Source: Chloroflexota bacterium
GTDB lineage: Bacteria; Chloroflexota; UBA11872
Length of the DNA stretch: 64,000 bases
Reading direction: 5' to 3'
Assembly: GCA_026706485.1 (NCBI GenBank)
Contig: JAPOYR010000002.1
Location: 1 to 64,000, forward strand
Of the stretch, positions 52,507 through 61,579 are shown piece after piece. Each line of letters starts with the position of its first letter. Positions within the stretch are counted from its first letter, which is position 1. The position numbers were made by a program, and so were the translations under genes. Below the pieces are notes generated by a model, which saw nothing but the letters and a program-made list of their open reading frames with translations, ran no database searches and was not told the DNA's origin.

Positions 52507-52521
52507 GGAATCCAGGATTCC
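52507..52521 (-). promoter_or_regulatory. Perfect GGAATCC-A-GGATTCC palindrome upstream of the T4SS operon
   Basis: GGAATCCAGGATTCC, a 15-bp perfect dyad about a central A, 124 bp before the CpaE-like gene. The other members of the family keep one perfect half. Likely operator of the element's regulator. Confidence 0.7.
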
Positions 52522-52724
52522 GTAATCGTCGCGGTCAGGGGGGACTACCGCGGATCGAGTGGTCGACACGTTCGTCGTGCGAGCGGATCGGCCTAAGCAT
52601 CCATGGATCACGGCGCACGGGACCGTGCCGCGGCGTTGCTCGCCACACCTGTTGCCTGCACCCCGACCGATCCAACCGTCCCGTGTACCTCCCAACAGAG
52701 TCGGAGTCTGAGTCGAGCACCGAT

Positions 52725-53462
52725 CTAGCGAACTAGTCCGCGCCGTGCGGCGATCAGACAGGCCTCGGCTCGATTCCGGGTGCCGAGCTTCCGGTAGATC
52801 ACCGTGAGAGCCTTGTCCACGGTATTCACGGCGATATGCAATTGGTCCGCGATCTCACGCGACGTCAGGCCACGGGCACCGGCGGATATGATTTCGGTCT
52901 GGCGCGGCGTGAGCTCTTCCAGGACCATTTCAGGTTGCTCACCGGCAGGCGCGCACGCGTTGAAGAAAGCATCGCGCACGGACTGCCCGATGGTGACGTG
53001 CCCAGCGGCGGCGCCGCCCACAACCTCGTGCACTTCCTGCGATGGAGCCGTGGCGGCCAGCAGGCCGTCGGGCCTCGTCAGCAGCGTGTCCCACAGGCGC
53101 TGCTTGCTGTGTAGCGCCACAACTACTCGGGTGGCCGGGTAGCGGGTCCGGATCGAAATCGCCCGTTGCAATAGCCGGGTACGGGTGGCCTGCGCCTCGG
53201 ACACTGTCACCACGACGTCAACGCGGCGACGTGCGCACGCGACGACCGCCGCATCGGCACTGTGCACAATCCCGATCACCTCAATCGACGGTTGATCCTC
53301 CAACTGGCATCGAACCCTGTTGGCCGTGTCTGGAACCGTAGCCAGCACCAGCACACGCACGCGGGGTGGCCGATCACCAGAGGCACCAGCCACTGTTGCT
53401 AGAGAGACCGCCGGCGGTCGTCGGGTGGGACCCGCCCTCCAGCCTCGTGCGTGTGTTGACAT
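52725..53462 (-). CDS. LuxR-type transcriptional regulator
   Basis: 245 residues from ATG at 53462 (GTG 53477 possible). The N-terminal part resembles a receiver domain (VRVLVLATVPDTANRVRCQL) but has no clear phosphorylation Asp. The C-terminal HTH is typical: EELTPRQTEIISAGARGLTS, then REIADQLHIAVNTVDKALTV. Divergent from the XRE gene across ~118 bp that hold a 9-bp inverted repeat. Probably controls transfer genes of the element. Confidence 0.85.
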   Translation of the reverse strand: MSTHARGWRAGPTRRPPAVSLATVAGASGDRPPRVRVLVLATVPDTANRVRCQLEDQPSIEVIGIVHSADAAVVACARRRVDVVVTVSEAQATRTRLLQRAISIRTRYPATRVVVALHSKQRLWDTLLTRPDGLLAATAPSQEVHEVVGGAAAGHVTIGQSVRDAFFNACAPAGEQPEMVLEELTPRQTEIISAGARGLTSREIADQLHIAVNTVDKALTVIYRKLGTRNRAEACLIAARRGLVR

Positions 53463-53525
53463 CGCAGACCAGATCACTATGGTGGTGACCGATTATCGTA
53501 GTGACGGCCGGGAGGCCCTGTCAAT

Positions 53526-53552
53526 ACTATTGTGCCGATAGTTCACAATAGT
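53526..53552. promoter_or_regulatory. Inverted repeat operator between LuxR and XRE genes
   Basis: ACTATTGTG (53526-53534), 9-nt spacer, CACAATAGT (53544-53552): a perfect 9-bp dyad. It covers the GTG at 53532, which argues that the XRE gene starts later, at ATG 53580. Likely bound by the XRE repressor. Confidence 0.65.
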
Positions 53553-53579
53553 GATTCACAGCTCGGGGACCTGGAAGAC

Positions 53580-53942
53580 ATGTCCCTGCGCATGCGCTAT
53601 CTGTTTGCCACGGTTCGCAAGTCCGATAACACCGCCTACACCGTCGAGGAGGTCGCGCACGGAACCGGCGTCTCCCTGACCTACCTTCGCAACATGCTGG
53701 CCGGACGCCAGGACAATCCCAGCCGAAAGGTCATCGCTGCAATTGCCCGCTTCTTTCGCGTCTCGCCCGCCTATTTCTTTGACATGGATGGCGAGAGCAA
53801 CGCGGAGCGTGAGGCACCGGCATCCGAGATCGAGGTGGCCCTTCGATCGGCCGATCGCCTGGGGCCGGAAGGGCGGCAAATCCTGCTTGACATGATTCGA
53901 CTCGCCCAGCGGATTGTGGGGCAACGCAGTCCGGACTCGTGA
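53580..53942 (+). CDS. XRE family repressor partner of ImmA/IrrE
   Basis: 120 residues from ATG at 53580 (MSLRMRYLFATVRKSD), with TGGAAGAC upstream. HTH: YTVEEVAHGTGVSLTYLRNM, then RQDNPSRKVIAAIARFFRVS and AYFFDMD. The last ~50 residues form a helix that probably is the site of cleavage by the protease. The next gene overlaps its stop, the usual arrangement for ICE repressor-protease modules. Confidence 0.82.
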   Translation: MSLRMRYLFATVRKSDNTAYTVEEVAHGTGVSLTYLRNMLAGRQDNPSRKVIAAIARFFRVSPAYFFDMDGESNAEREAPASEIEVALRSADRLGPEGRQILLDMIRLAQRIVGQRSPDS

Positions 53943-54436
53943 ACGCGCTGCTCGAGGCGCGGACGCTGTTGTGCAAGCTGGGACTCAGTGGCTGCCACTT
54001 CAATCGCGATCTCTTCCTGGAGCGGCTGGAGTCGCGTATTGAGATCAAGGTCGTCGCAGTGCCGGACTCTCGATTGCCGGCCGGTGGAATCTCCGGCGCG
54101 CGAATCACAACCGACGGATCCCACGTGGTGTTCTATCCCGCCGGCGCCTCCCACCGACTGCAACTGGCAGTCATCTGCCACGAGTGCGCTCACCTGGTGC
54201 TCGACCACACCAGCCGATCCGTCAATGATGTTCTCGCCGGGACCAACACATCGTCGCCCAACGACGAACTCGCCGCCGAAGCGTTAGGGGCCGCCCTCGT
54301 GCACTTCGCCGAACGGCCGGAGCGGCTACGGTCGCTCGTAGAGGGCGTGGGTCTGCAGGGAGAAAGCCAAGGGCACCGGGAATTACGCGCGAGTCTTCGA
54401 GACTTCTTTAGACCACACGCACCGCGTAATTCTTAG
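53939..54436 (+). CDS. ImmA/IrrE family metallo-endopeptidase
   Basis: 165 residues, GTG start at 53939 overlapping the XRE stop. The zinc motif is LAVICHECAHLVLDH (HExxH), with a downstream Glu in NDELAAEALGAAL. In known integrative elements such a protease cleaves the adjoining XRE repressor upon DNA damage and releases excision and transfer genes. Normal length, intact. Confidence 0.88.
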   Translation: MNALLEARTLLCKLGLSGCHFNRDLFLERLESRIEIKVVAVPDSRLPAGGISGARITTDGSHVVFYPAGASHRLQLAVICHECAHLVLDHTSRSVNDVLAGTNTSSPNDELAAEALGAALVHFAERPERLRSLVEGVGLQGESQGHRELRASLRDFFRPHAPRNS

Positions 54437-54761
54437 GAACTCTGCTCAGTCGGCATCGGCCCGCTAGCGCCTCACCCCACGGTTCACGCTGGCTTATCGT
54501 CGGCGATCTCCAGCCAATCGTTGCCGGAGGTCACGCCTCACTTCGCCCCATGACGCAAGCGTAGCGACCCGTACGTGGCGGCGTCACGCCGTCCCAAGGG
54601 GTAGCGCCGCCTGAGCCCTGTCACAGCCGGGGGAATCGACTGTTCGCGCCGTGCGACAGCACGCAAAGACCTGAAGGATCTGAGAGCCAAATCCCTCCCC
54701 CAACCGTTGGACCAAGGGACCGGCAAGCGGCCGCGCGTAGGTAGGTAATCCCTGCTGGGCC
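54437..54761. other. 325-bp convergent intergenic region
   Basis: Between ImmA/IrrE (plus) and the membrane/HD-like gene (minus). One minus-strand frame is open but shows no family pattern. No clear terminator. Confidence 0.4.
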
Positions 54762-56078
54762 CTAACCCGTTTCATTCTCGACGAGCACGCGCCGAAGCGC
54801 CGCTGTTTCTTCCCAGCCTGGGTATCGCCGCTCGACCAACGCCAGCGCCGGCCTTGAACCGCCTAGCACTCCGCTACCTCGATGCCACGATTCCGCGACC
54901 GCGACGTAGCTGTCGACCACCTTCAGCACCCGCGCAACTCGTGTTCTCGGCATCGGCAGCTCCACCTCACCCAACGCGTGGATCACGTCGGCTGGCACCC
55001 ACACCGTCCGTGCGACGGCGGAATGCACCCCATGGTTCTGTCCGCCGGCCGAATCCCTGCTCCCGTCCAGCGTGTCGTCAGGCAGTGGACAATTCACAGC
55101 ACGCAGCACCAAGTCCGTGTGCATCAGCGCGGCAGACAGGCGCAAACAGGCGATTTCGTCGTAGCTGCACTGCATCGTCCGGGCCACGTGGTCAACGAGC
55201 GCGATCAGTTCAGCGCGCCATCCCAAATCGCGACCACGAACGAGATCGTCCTTGGTCTGGAGCGCAAAGGCGATGGCAAAGTCCCGCGCCACCGTAGCGT
55301 CGATTCGGGCCGCCAATGTCATCAGGATGCGTGGCGGCGCGAGAGCCAGCCAAGACAGCACGCCATATCCGGATAGGAACTCAGAGAGTGTTCCCTCGGC
55401 TGCCTCAGGGCTCAGACCAAGCCACTTCGCCTGAACGCTAACGAAGAGCAGGCCCTTCATTCCCGCGTATGCCAGAGCGGCCACCGCCGCCGCATGGAGG
55501 AATCGCAAGTTCATCAGCTTCGACAGGGGCAGTCCGACTCGATAGCGGGACCTGCCAACTTCGAGCAGGCTTCCCGCGATGACAGCCATACAGACCAGGT
55601 GCAGCCCCATGCCTAGCCAGATACTCCAGGTGGAAGTCTGGCCGAGCTCCACGACCGAACCATGACCGGGCAGCCACCAAACCAAGAGTGCTGCGGCTAG
55701 GGCCGAGACTAGAAAGATCGGACGGTGGCGTTCGCGTATTCCGAACGTGGTGGTAACCAGCGCCAGAACCAGGAGCACCGCCACATTGCACAGATTCTTG
55801 ACCAATTGACGGTGATCGACATCTGCGCCCACTTGCAGGAAGAGGGGCCAGAGGACTTCGATCACTGCGGCGCCCAACCAAGCACAGAAGCCAACCAGAA
55901 CCAGCAATTGAGCCGCTGTCGGCCGCCCACCGCGAATCCGGCCGACCACGGTCACCATCCCGTATGCGGCACAGGCCATCTGCACCACCTGCCAAAGACT
56001 TGACGACGGCACGCTCGAACTCACCTTCAGATCGGGCGCCTCGCTTGCCAGAACCGCGGTCGCCTTGAAGTCGACCAC
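54762..56078 (-). CDS. Polytopic membrane protein with a degenerate HD-GYP-like tail
   Basis: 438 residues. About seven or eight membrane helices in the first ~280 residues (LLVLVGFCAWLGAAVIEVLW, VAVLLVLALVTTTFGI, IFLVSALAAALLVWWLPG, WLGMGLHLVCMAVIAG). The cytoplasmic tail contains ACLRLSAALMHTD and MPRTRVARVLKVVDSYVAVA followed by YPGWEETAALRRVL, the outline of an HD-GYP domain but without HD and GYP residues. A membrane protein after XRE and ImmA/IrrE recalls the MAB_1171c-type arrangement in some actinobacterial elements, though here it is convergent. Function unknown. Confidence 0.6.
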   Translation of the reverse strand: MVDFKATAVLASEAPDLKVSSSVPSSSLWQVVQMACAAYGMVTVVGRIRGGRPTAAQLLVLVGFCAWLGAAVIEVLWPLFLQVGADVDHRQLVKNLCNVAVLLVLALVTTTFGIRERHRPIFLVSALAAALLVWWLPGHGSVVELGQTSTWSIWLGMGLHLVCMAVIAGSLLEVGRSRYRVGLPLSKLMNLRFLHAAAVAALAYAGMKGLLFVSVQAKWLGLSPEAAEGTLSEFLSGYGVLSWLALAPPRILMTLAARIDATVARDFAIAFALQTKDDLVRGRDLGWRAELIALVDHVARTMQCSYDEIACLRLSAALMHTDLVLRAVNCPLPDDTLDGSRDSAGGQNHGVHSAVARTVWVPADVIHALGEVELPMPRTRVARVLKVVDSYVAVAESWHRGSGVLGGSRPALALVERRYPGWEETAALRRVLVENETG

Positions 56079-56104
56079 CGGTAGTCACCAGACTCTGTCT
56101 AGCT

Positions 56105-56690
56105 GTACTGACCACAAGGGTGTGCGACACGGCGAACGGGTGGGAGGCCGCCCAACGAGCCGTGGGGACGCCGCCGGTTATACCACTGCAACCAGCCGAG
56201 GAGCGCCCGCGTGCAGTGAGCGCTGGTTGGGTAGGCGAAGGCTTAGGCACACGTGTGTAAGAGGATTTGAACGAAGCGTTCGGCTTTGCCGGTGGTCCTG
56301 GGCGAATAGGGCCGGGTGCCCAGGTGCCGCAGGCCGTGCGTCATGCATTGCCGGCGCCACGCGGCGGAGCGATAGGCCGAGCCGTTGTCCGGCATTACCG
56401 CCTGCACCGAGATCCCCTGGGCGCGGAAGCACGCCGGCACCCGCTCCACGAAGGCGAGGGCGTCGCCGCGCCGGTCCGTGGGCCGCACCTTCGCATAGGC
56501 CAGTCGCGAGTGGTCGTCGACGGCCACATGCACGTGCTGCCACCCGGCGCGGGGGCCGCGCTGGACTCCGTCGCGGGTGATACGGTCGCCCACGTGCCAG
56601 AAGCAGCCCAACTTCTTGGTGTCCAGGTGCAGCAGCTCCGGGGGCCGCGGGACTCGGGGGCGGCGGCCCGAGAATCTCCCTCACCGAATT
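56105..56690 (-). pseudogene. IS481-type transposase remnant
   Basis: Frames reading GCFWHVGDRITRDGVQRGPR, AGWQHVHVAVDDHSRLAYAK, VMPDNGSAYRSAAWRRQC and TRPYSPRTTGKAERFVQILL belong to the DDE domain of IS481 transposases. A further frame gives the end, ALLGWLQWYNRRRPHGSLGG. The N-terminal HTH is missing and at least one frameshift is present. No terminal repeats found. Confidence 0.82.
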
Positions 56691-56724
56691 CGCCGATGTC
56701 GCCGAGTCTGAATGACCGGCGGCA

Positions 56725-56890
56725 CAAGTGCCTTGGCCGCGCTCACCGAGGGGGCACGACCCGTCAACTCACCCACCGCAAGAACATCGTGGCGGGGATC
56801 GAAAGTGCGCCGGCAGCCTTCGCGGGCCTGTTTGCGGGGGAGAACATCGGCAAGCAACTCGTGCGCGTGAGCTCCGAAGAGGTATCGGTA
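56725..56890 (+). pseudogene. C-terminal fragment of an MDR-type oxidoreductase
   Basis: The plus-strand frame QLTHRKNIVAGIESAPAAFA then GLFAGENIGKQLVRVSSEE matches the closing residues of NADP-dependent medium-chain dehydrogenases. The sequence just before it (SALAALTEGARP) continues the match in another frame. Only ~50 residues remain, next to the IS481 remnant. Confidence 0.6.
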
Positions 56891-57057
56891 GTCGAGACGG
56901 TGTGGCCGATTCTTTCGGCGAGAGCTAGTCCGGATCAACACGCGCGGCCACCCACCGCCAGCGGAGCTGACCTCACGAGCGCACTCTCTAATTGTCTTTT
57001 CACGAAGGGTTGGGCTTAGGAGCGTGACTCATCGGTAGAGCATGCAACGAGGAAGGC

Positions 57058-58017
57058 ATGGGACTGGCACCGCCGGATCGGGGCGCCAGAATTGAATGGG
57101 CGGAAATGCCTAGGCACGTCCGTAGCGAGATCGAACGGTGGCTGGGTGGTGCGGTCGTCGGCGCAGTTACTCAGCCCACCGGCTTTACACCTGGGGTGGC
57201 AGCGCGGCTGACCGTGGACGACGGCCGCCGATTATTCGTCAAGGCGGCCGGTCCCGAGCCCAACACGGCCACGCCTAAGGCGCACAAGAGCGAGATCAAT
57301 ATAGTGACCGCTCTACCTCGTGCCGCACCCGTCCCGCGGTTGCTGTGGTCCCACGACGAGGGAGAGGGCGGTTGGGTCGTGCGGGCCTTCGAGGACGTGG
57401 ACGGTCACCACCCGATGCAACCGTGGCGAATCGACGAGCTAGACCGCGTGGTCGCAGCCTTGGAGGAGCTCAGCACCCTGCTGACTCCAGCACCGCTGCC
57501 AGCCGCTGTGAACGGGAGGGCCCGCGACAACTTCTCTCGAGGCTGGCGTCAACTCCTCGATGAGCGCTCGTCCCTGCTGGAGTACTTGGATGGGTGGTCG
57601 CGCCGTCACATTCAAACTCTGGTGGCGATCGAAGAGACGATCGGGCCTGCGCTGGAGGGCGATACACTGCTGAACCACGACATCCGCGCAGACAACATCT
57701 TGCTCGCGCCCGACCGTGTCTGGTTCGTTGACTGGCCCCATGCCTTTGTCGGTCCTTCGTGGTTGGACGCCGTCGGCTTTGCGCCCAGCGTGACGATGCA
57801 GGGTGGTCCACCTCCCGAGGCGGTGATCTCCCGGCACTCCGCATGTCGCCACGCCAATCGTGACGCTCTTACGGCGGCGGTTGTGGCGCTGGCCGGATTC
57901 TTCACCCACCGGGCCGTGCAGCCACCACCGCCCGGCCTACCCACGGTGCGCGCGTTCCAGGACGCGCAGGGCGTAGTGGCACGCGAGTGGGCCGCCCAAC
58001 GCACAGGGCTCACTTGA
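57058..58017 (+). CDS. Aminoglycoside phosphotransferase (APH)-like kinase
   Basis: 319 residues, ATG 57058 (ATG 57103, MPRHVRSEIE, is an alternative). Lys in RLFVKAAGPE, then catalytic loop LLNHDIRADNILLAPD (H-x-D-x4-N) and metal Asp in VWFVDWPHA. This is the APH/ChoK fold. The substrate cannot be told: such proteins phosphorylate aminoglycosides, choline or other small alcohols, and many environmental copies are not resistance genes. Monocistronic. Confidence 0.82.
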   Translation: MGLAPPDRGARIEWAEMPRHVRSEIERWLGGAVVGAVTQPTGFTPGVAARLTVDDGRRLFVKAAGPEPNTATPKAHKSEINIVTALPRAAPVPRLLWSHDEGEGGWVVRAFEDVDGHHPMQPWRIDELDRVVAALEELSTLLTPAPLPAAVNGRARDNFSRGWRQLLDERSSLLEYLDGWSRRHIQTLVAIEETIGPALEGDTLLNHDIRADNILLAPDRVWFVDWPHAFVGPSWLDAVGFAPSVTMQGGPPPEAVISRHSACRHANRDALTAAVVALAGFFTHRAVQPPPPGLPTVRAFQDAQGVVAREWAAQRTGLT

Positions 58018-58501
58018 TGGACGGCTACACGAAAAATCTGAGTCATGGAGCGGGGCCTATTGGATAGCGTCGACCTCCGGCCATGCGACTGCGTGGCGAG
58101 GCGCGACGTTAGACAGGGTCTCCGGATACGGACAAGCGCCAGCCGCTTGCGATGAGGTGAGACTGGATCCTCATGGGTTCGGCGACCATCTGCATTTGCA
58201 GTGCGTTGTACGGCGGAGACATCGGGGGCGATCACATCGTTACAGGTTCGCCGCGCCGCCCGGCTATCAGATCTCGACGCCGTGTTGAACGTACGGCAAT
58301 GACAATCCCAGATCCCGCACCATCGCTCTCGGGCCCAGAGTTGCTGTGGCGCCAGGTCCGGTAGTATTCCTTGCCGAAGCGGACGAAGCAGCGAACTGTG
58401 CGGCAGGTGCAGGGGCATGGTCGTGGGATTGGGATGTTGACAGTGATTCCAGACCATGAAGTGCACTTCCAGACGCCGAACTTCTTAGGACGATTCGACT
58501 G
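58018..58501. other. 484-bp region without a recognisable gene
   Basis: Minus-strand frames are open but show no conserved pattern. Contains short direct and inverted matches only. Confidence 0.35.
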
Positions 58502-58879
58502 GTGAATATCCAGACCCTGGAAGAGAGTCCTAGAAACCATAGAGGCGGGCAGATTTCTCACCTGCTGCTCGCCCCGGATCGGTTTGCGGCAAAGAATGTC
58601 GCCATTACGTGGGCGGAAGGCCAGCCCGGAAGCGCGCAGCCGATCCACTCGCACCCAAGCAGTGATCAGGTATATGTGATTGTTAAGGGGCACGGTGCAA
58701 TGACCGTAGGGGACGAAACGCGGGAAGTCGGGCCGGGAACTGCAGTCCTCGTGCCGCCCGGGACAGGCCACTCCATACGCAATGTCGGAGAATACCGGCT
58801 CGTCTTCATCACAGCGACCTCGCCGCCCTTCGAGATGCCCACACCCGATAGCCCATTCGCATACTCCACGGCACCGTAG
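58502..58879 (+). CDS. Cupin domain protein
   Basis: 125 residues, GTG start 58502. Double-stranded beta-helix with motif 1 PIHSHPSSDQVYVIVKGHGA, and motif 2 VLVPPGTGHSIRNVG, giving two His from HSH plus one later His as metal ligands; the usual Glu of motif 1 is replaced by Asp/Gln. Single-domain cupins bind metals or small molecules; specific role unknown. Stands alone. Confidence 0.85.
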   Translation: MNIQTLEESPRNHRGGQISHLLLAPDRFAAKNVAITWAEGQPGSAQPIHSHPSSDQVYVIVKGHGAMTVGDETREVGPGTAVLVPPGTGHSIRNVGEYRLVFITATSPPFEMPTPDSPFAYSTAP

Positions 58880-58975
58880 TCACACCGTTGGCCGTAAAAG
58901 GCCTCTTAATCCACGAGCGTGCCGGATGTACTGCATGGATAGCTGGCAATCACTTCGCACCCTAGGAGAACATTT

Positions 58976-59254
58976 CTAGATAGCCGAGTACAGTACCGAC
59001 TTCTTCGAATCTTCGAGTGCGCGGCCGAAGCTATCCCGACGGCGGGCCGACTTTGGGGTACCGATGCGTACCACGTCGGCAGAACTTATGTGCCGAGACT
59101 GGCACCAAAGCCCGTCCTGGACATGGTGCCAATAGCCACAGGCCGGGCAGAACGCCTCGAAGCCTTCGAACTGATGCCCGCACTCTTCTACCGGTACCGT
59201 GGTAAGAATGGGATTGGCGGACAGTTTTTCTTTGATCGAGTCGTAGCGTCGCAC
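58976..59254 (-). CDS. Small zinc-finger-like hypothetical protein
   Basis: 92 residues. GTG at 59254 with GAGGAGC directly upstream. MRRYDSIKEKLSANPILTTV precedes PVEECGHQF, FCPACGYWHHV and GLWCQSRH, giving several Cys/His that could bind zinc. The preceding frame on the same strand (to 59552) ends in GQRFLHQRLGLGIEQRLGLV and may be a degraded partner. Function unknown. Confidence 0.45.
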   Translation of the reverse strand: MRRYDSIKEKLSANPILTTVPVEECGHQFEGFEAFCPACGYWHHVQDGLWCQSRHISSADVVRIGTPKSARRRDSFGRALEDSKKSVLYSAI

Positions 59255-59418
59255 ACGCTCCTCAGCGACGCCGCCTATCCAAGTCCTTTACAAGGCCAAG
59301 CCGTTGCTCAATGCCGAGTCCAAGCCGTTGGTGTAGGAAGCGCTGGCCCTCGCGGATACGATCGTGCTGCTTGACGAGGGCCACGTGCTTGATACCCGCC
59401 GACTTTGCAAATCCGCAT

Positions 59419-60165
59419 TCACTCCAGCAGAACACTTCTGATTTGGGCAATTTGGCTGTCGGTAAGGCCGATGTGTTCTGCGTATGGCTGAACGCCGCCA
59501 TATTGAGCCATAAGGTATTGAAGCGTATTCTCCATTGCGACTCGTGGGGCAAGTCTCATTGGATGATTGATGTCTTTTCCGACCAAGTATTCCGGTCTTC
59601 CTTCACACAAGACTCGACGTCTCACTCCGATAGCACTAAGCGCGTAATCCTCAGCGATGGTCTCCTCGGACACTCCTACAAGACCCAGCAACAACCCGGC
59701 AATGATTCCTGTTCGGTCAGTCTCCGTCGCGCAATGAAAGATCGAGGTATGCCCAGCTGTCTCGGCGAGCGTGACTAGAGCCTCGCAAATCTCTTCCTGT
59801 CGCCCGTCGACAAGCACACGGTATAGCCTTGATGTCCACTCAGCGGTCGACAGTCTAGCCGACTGAAGCTCAGCGTATCCGGGAGGATCCGTATCTCCAA
59901 TTATGTTCACATGGTAACACTCGACGCCTTCCACGCTTAAGAAGGCGCTCGGAGCATCAATGGTCTCCTGGGTGCAGCGAAGGTCAACAGCTGTCCGAAC
60001 ACCGTACGCGACCAGGCGATTCGCGTCCCACTCGGTCAGATTATCGAGACTGTCTGCCCGAAGGAACGCATGCCAGCGCGTTGTGTTGCCGTCCTTCGTC
60101 GGGTAACCCCCGAGGTCACGTACGTTGTACATCCCAGGAACATGCAGCCAACGAGAGTTGGTCAC
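59419..60165 (-). CDS. Tyrosine-protein phosphatase (DSP-like, PF13350 type)
   Basis: 248 residues. Opens with VPGMYNVRDLGGYPTKDGNT, the signature of the bacterial Y_phosphatase3 family, and has RTAVDLRCTQE. The P-loop reads FHCATETDRTGIIAGLLL: Cys and Arg of C-x5-R are kept, though the middle (ATETD) differs from the common TAGKD. RTG and the downstream helices are intact, so catalysis is possible. Likely acts on phosphotyrosine or phosphoinositide-like substrates. Monocistronic. Confidence 0.82.
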   Translation of the reverse strand: MTNSRWLHVPGMYNVRDLGGYPTKDGNTTRWHAFLRADSLDNLTEWDANRLVAYGVRTAVDLRCTQETIDAPSAFLSVEGVECYHVNIIGDTDPPGYAELQSARLSTAEWTSRLYRVLVDGRQEEICEALVTLAETAGHTSIFHCATETDRTGIIAGLLLGLVGVSEETIAEDYALSAIGVRRRVLCEGRPEYLVGKDINHPMRLAPRVAMENTLQYLMAQYGGVQPYAEHIGLTDSQIAQIRSVLLE

Positions 60166-60838
60166 GAAGGATTCCCTTTGCCAACGGTCTGACTAATGTA
60201 ATTGATCTCGCCCATACGGTTCTGACTATATCCATAAGTCTTCCGGGTAGCGGGTTGACTCATCAGGTATTCTAAGCTGATCTGACCTACCAGAACCTTT
60301 GCCATTCCTATCATCCCAACAAAGCGGCGAAGAGTTAGGGGGCAAATCGTTTCCTTTCCAATCCACTGGACTGCTCCCAATATCAAAAGCGTCGACCCCA
60401 TATCTTTCGCGACCCAACTCCTTCGTCAAGATGAATTCTAGTACTTAGTGGAGCCCTTCTATTGTTGACGGGTTATCTGCCCTGATCTCGGGATGACTTC
60501 CGATATCCCACTTCGAACCACGGTGATGAATCACGATCTACAGAGTCTATCACGAGCTGCGCACGATATATCTTGTTATATGACCTGTCACCCGCCAGAA
60601 CTCTCCTCACACACATCGCCATCCATCTGGTGATGCGGCAGCGGCATGTGTGACTCCTTCGACGAATTGACGGTCCTTCAAATGAACTTAAGTCGACTAG
60701 GCGCATGCCTGCCGTTGGAGTTTTTCACAAATCGATGCGCAGTACCTGGCCGCTGCCTCGGAGAGGCGCGGACACCAACGATAAGCCACGCTCACGCACG
60801 TTTGGTGCGAGCGTGTCGACTCATTGCCGAGGAATGGG
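60166..60838. other. 673-bp region without a recognisable gene
   Basis: Lower GC than the surroundings, with short frames on the minus strand and nothing conserved. The promoters of the phosphatase (minus) and HAD (plus) genes should lie here. Confidence 0.4.
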
Positions 60839-61579
60839 ATGGCTGATCAGCGTCAAGTATCAGGTAACCCGACATCCGTGGCGGCGGTAGTCTTCGACCT
60901 CTTCAACACGCTCACCGCCCCGATCGACGATTTGGTGTTCCGATCATCGCTCAAGGAGATGGCCCGTGCCGTCGGCACGGGCCCCGTCGCCTTCACGCAG
61001 GGCTGGCTCGACCTATGGCGGCAGCTATTCGATGGCACATTGCCGACGACCGAGGCTGGTGTGCGGGCCGTATGCGACGCGATCGGAGTTCCGGTCCATG
61101 CGGAGGCCATCAGCGAGGCAGTGAAGATTCGCGCCGAGTTCTTACGGGGCACCCTGCGACCGCGGGTGGACGCAGTTGCCACGCTGACTCAGCTGCGCGC
61201 GCTGGGCCTCCGAACGGCGCTGATTAGCAACTGCTCGCCTGGCGTGCCCGTCCTTCGGCCCACGACGCCGTACGCCGACGTGATGGGCCTACCGTTGTTC
61301 TCCTGCGTGGAGGGACTGCTCAAGCCCGATCCCGCCATCTTCTTGCGCGCCTGCCAACGTCTCGACGTGGACCCGCAGGCCTGCGTGTACGTTGGCGACG
61401 GAGGCGATCATGAGTTAACAAGCGCTGAGAGCGTTGGGATGCGGGCGGTCCTGATTACGACCCCAGAGGAAAGGACCGCTGCATACGATTCAGAACGAGC
61501 CTCATGGCGGGGAGAAGCGATCGAAGCGCTCAGCAAACTCTCAGGTCTCACCACCGGAGCGGAAGCCGCCGCCGATTGA
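60839..61579 (+). CDS. HAD superfamily hydrolase
   Basis: 246 residues from ATG 60839, with GAGGAATGGG in front; a GTG-less extension to 60824 is less likely. Motif I VVFDLFNTLTAP (nucleophile Asp, but the +2 acid/base Asp is replaced by Phe-Asn), motif II TALISNCSPG, motif III Lys in GLLKPDPAIF, motif IV YVGDGGDHEL. Members lacking the +2 Asp include dehalogenase-type and non-phosphatase HADs, so substrate class is open. Intact and monocistronic. Confidence 0.82.
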   Translation: MADQRQVSGNPTSVAAVVFDLFNTLTAPIDDLVFRSSLKEMARAVGTGPVAFTQGWLDLWRQLFDGTLPTTEAGVRAVCDAIGVPVHAEAISEAVKIRAEFLRGTLRPRVDAVATLTQLRALGLRTALISNCSPGVPVLRPTTPYADVMGLPLFSCVEGLLKPDPAIFLRACQRLDVDPQACVYVGDGGDHELTSAESVGMRAVLITTPEERTAAYDSERASWRGEAIEALSKLSGLTTGAEAAAD

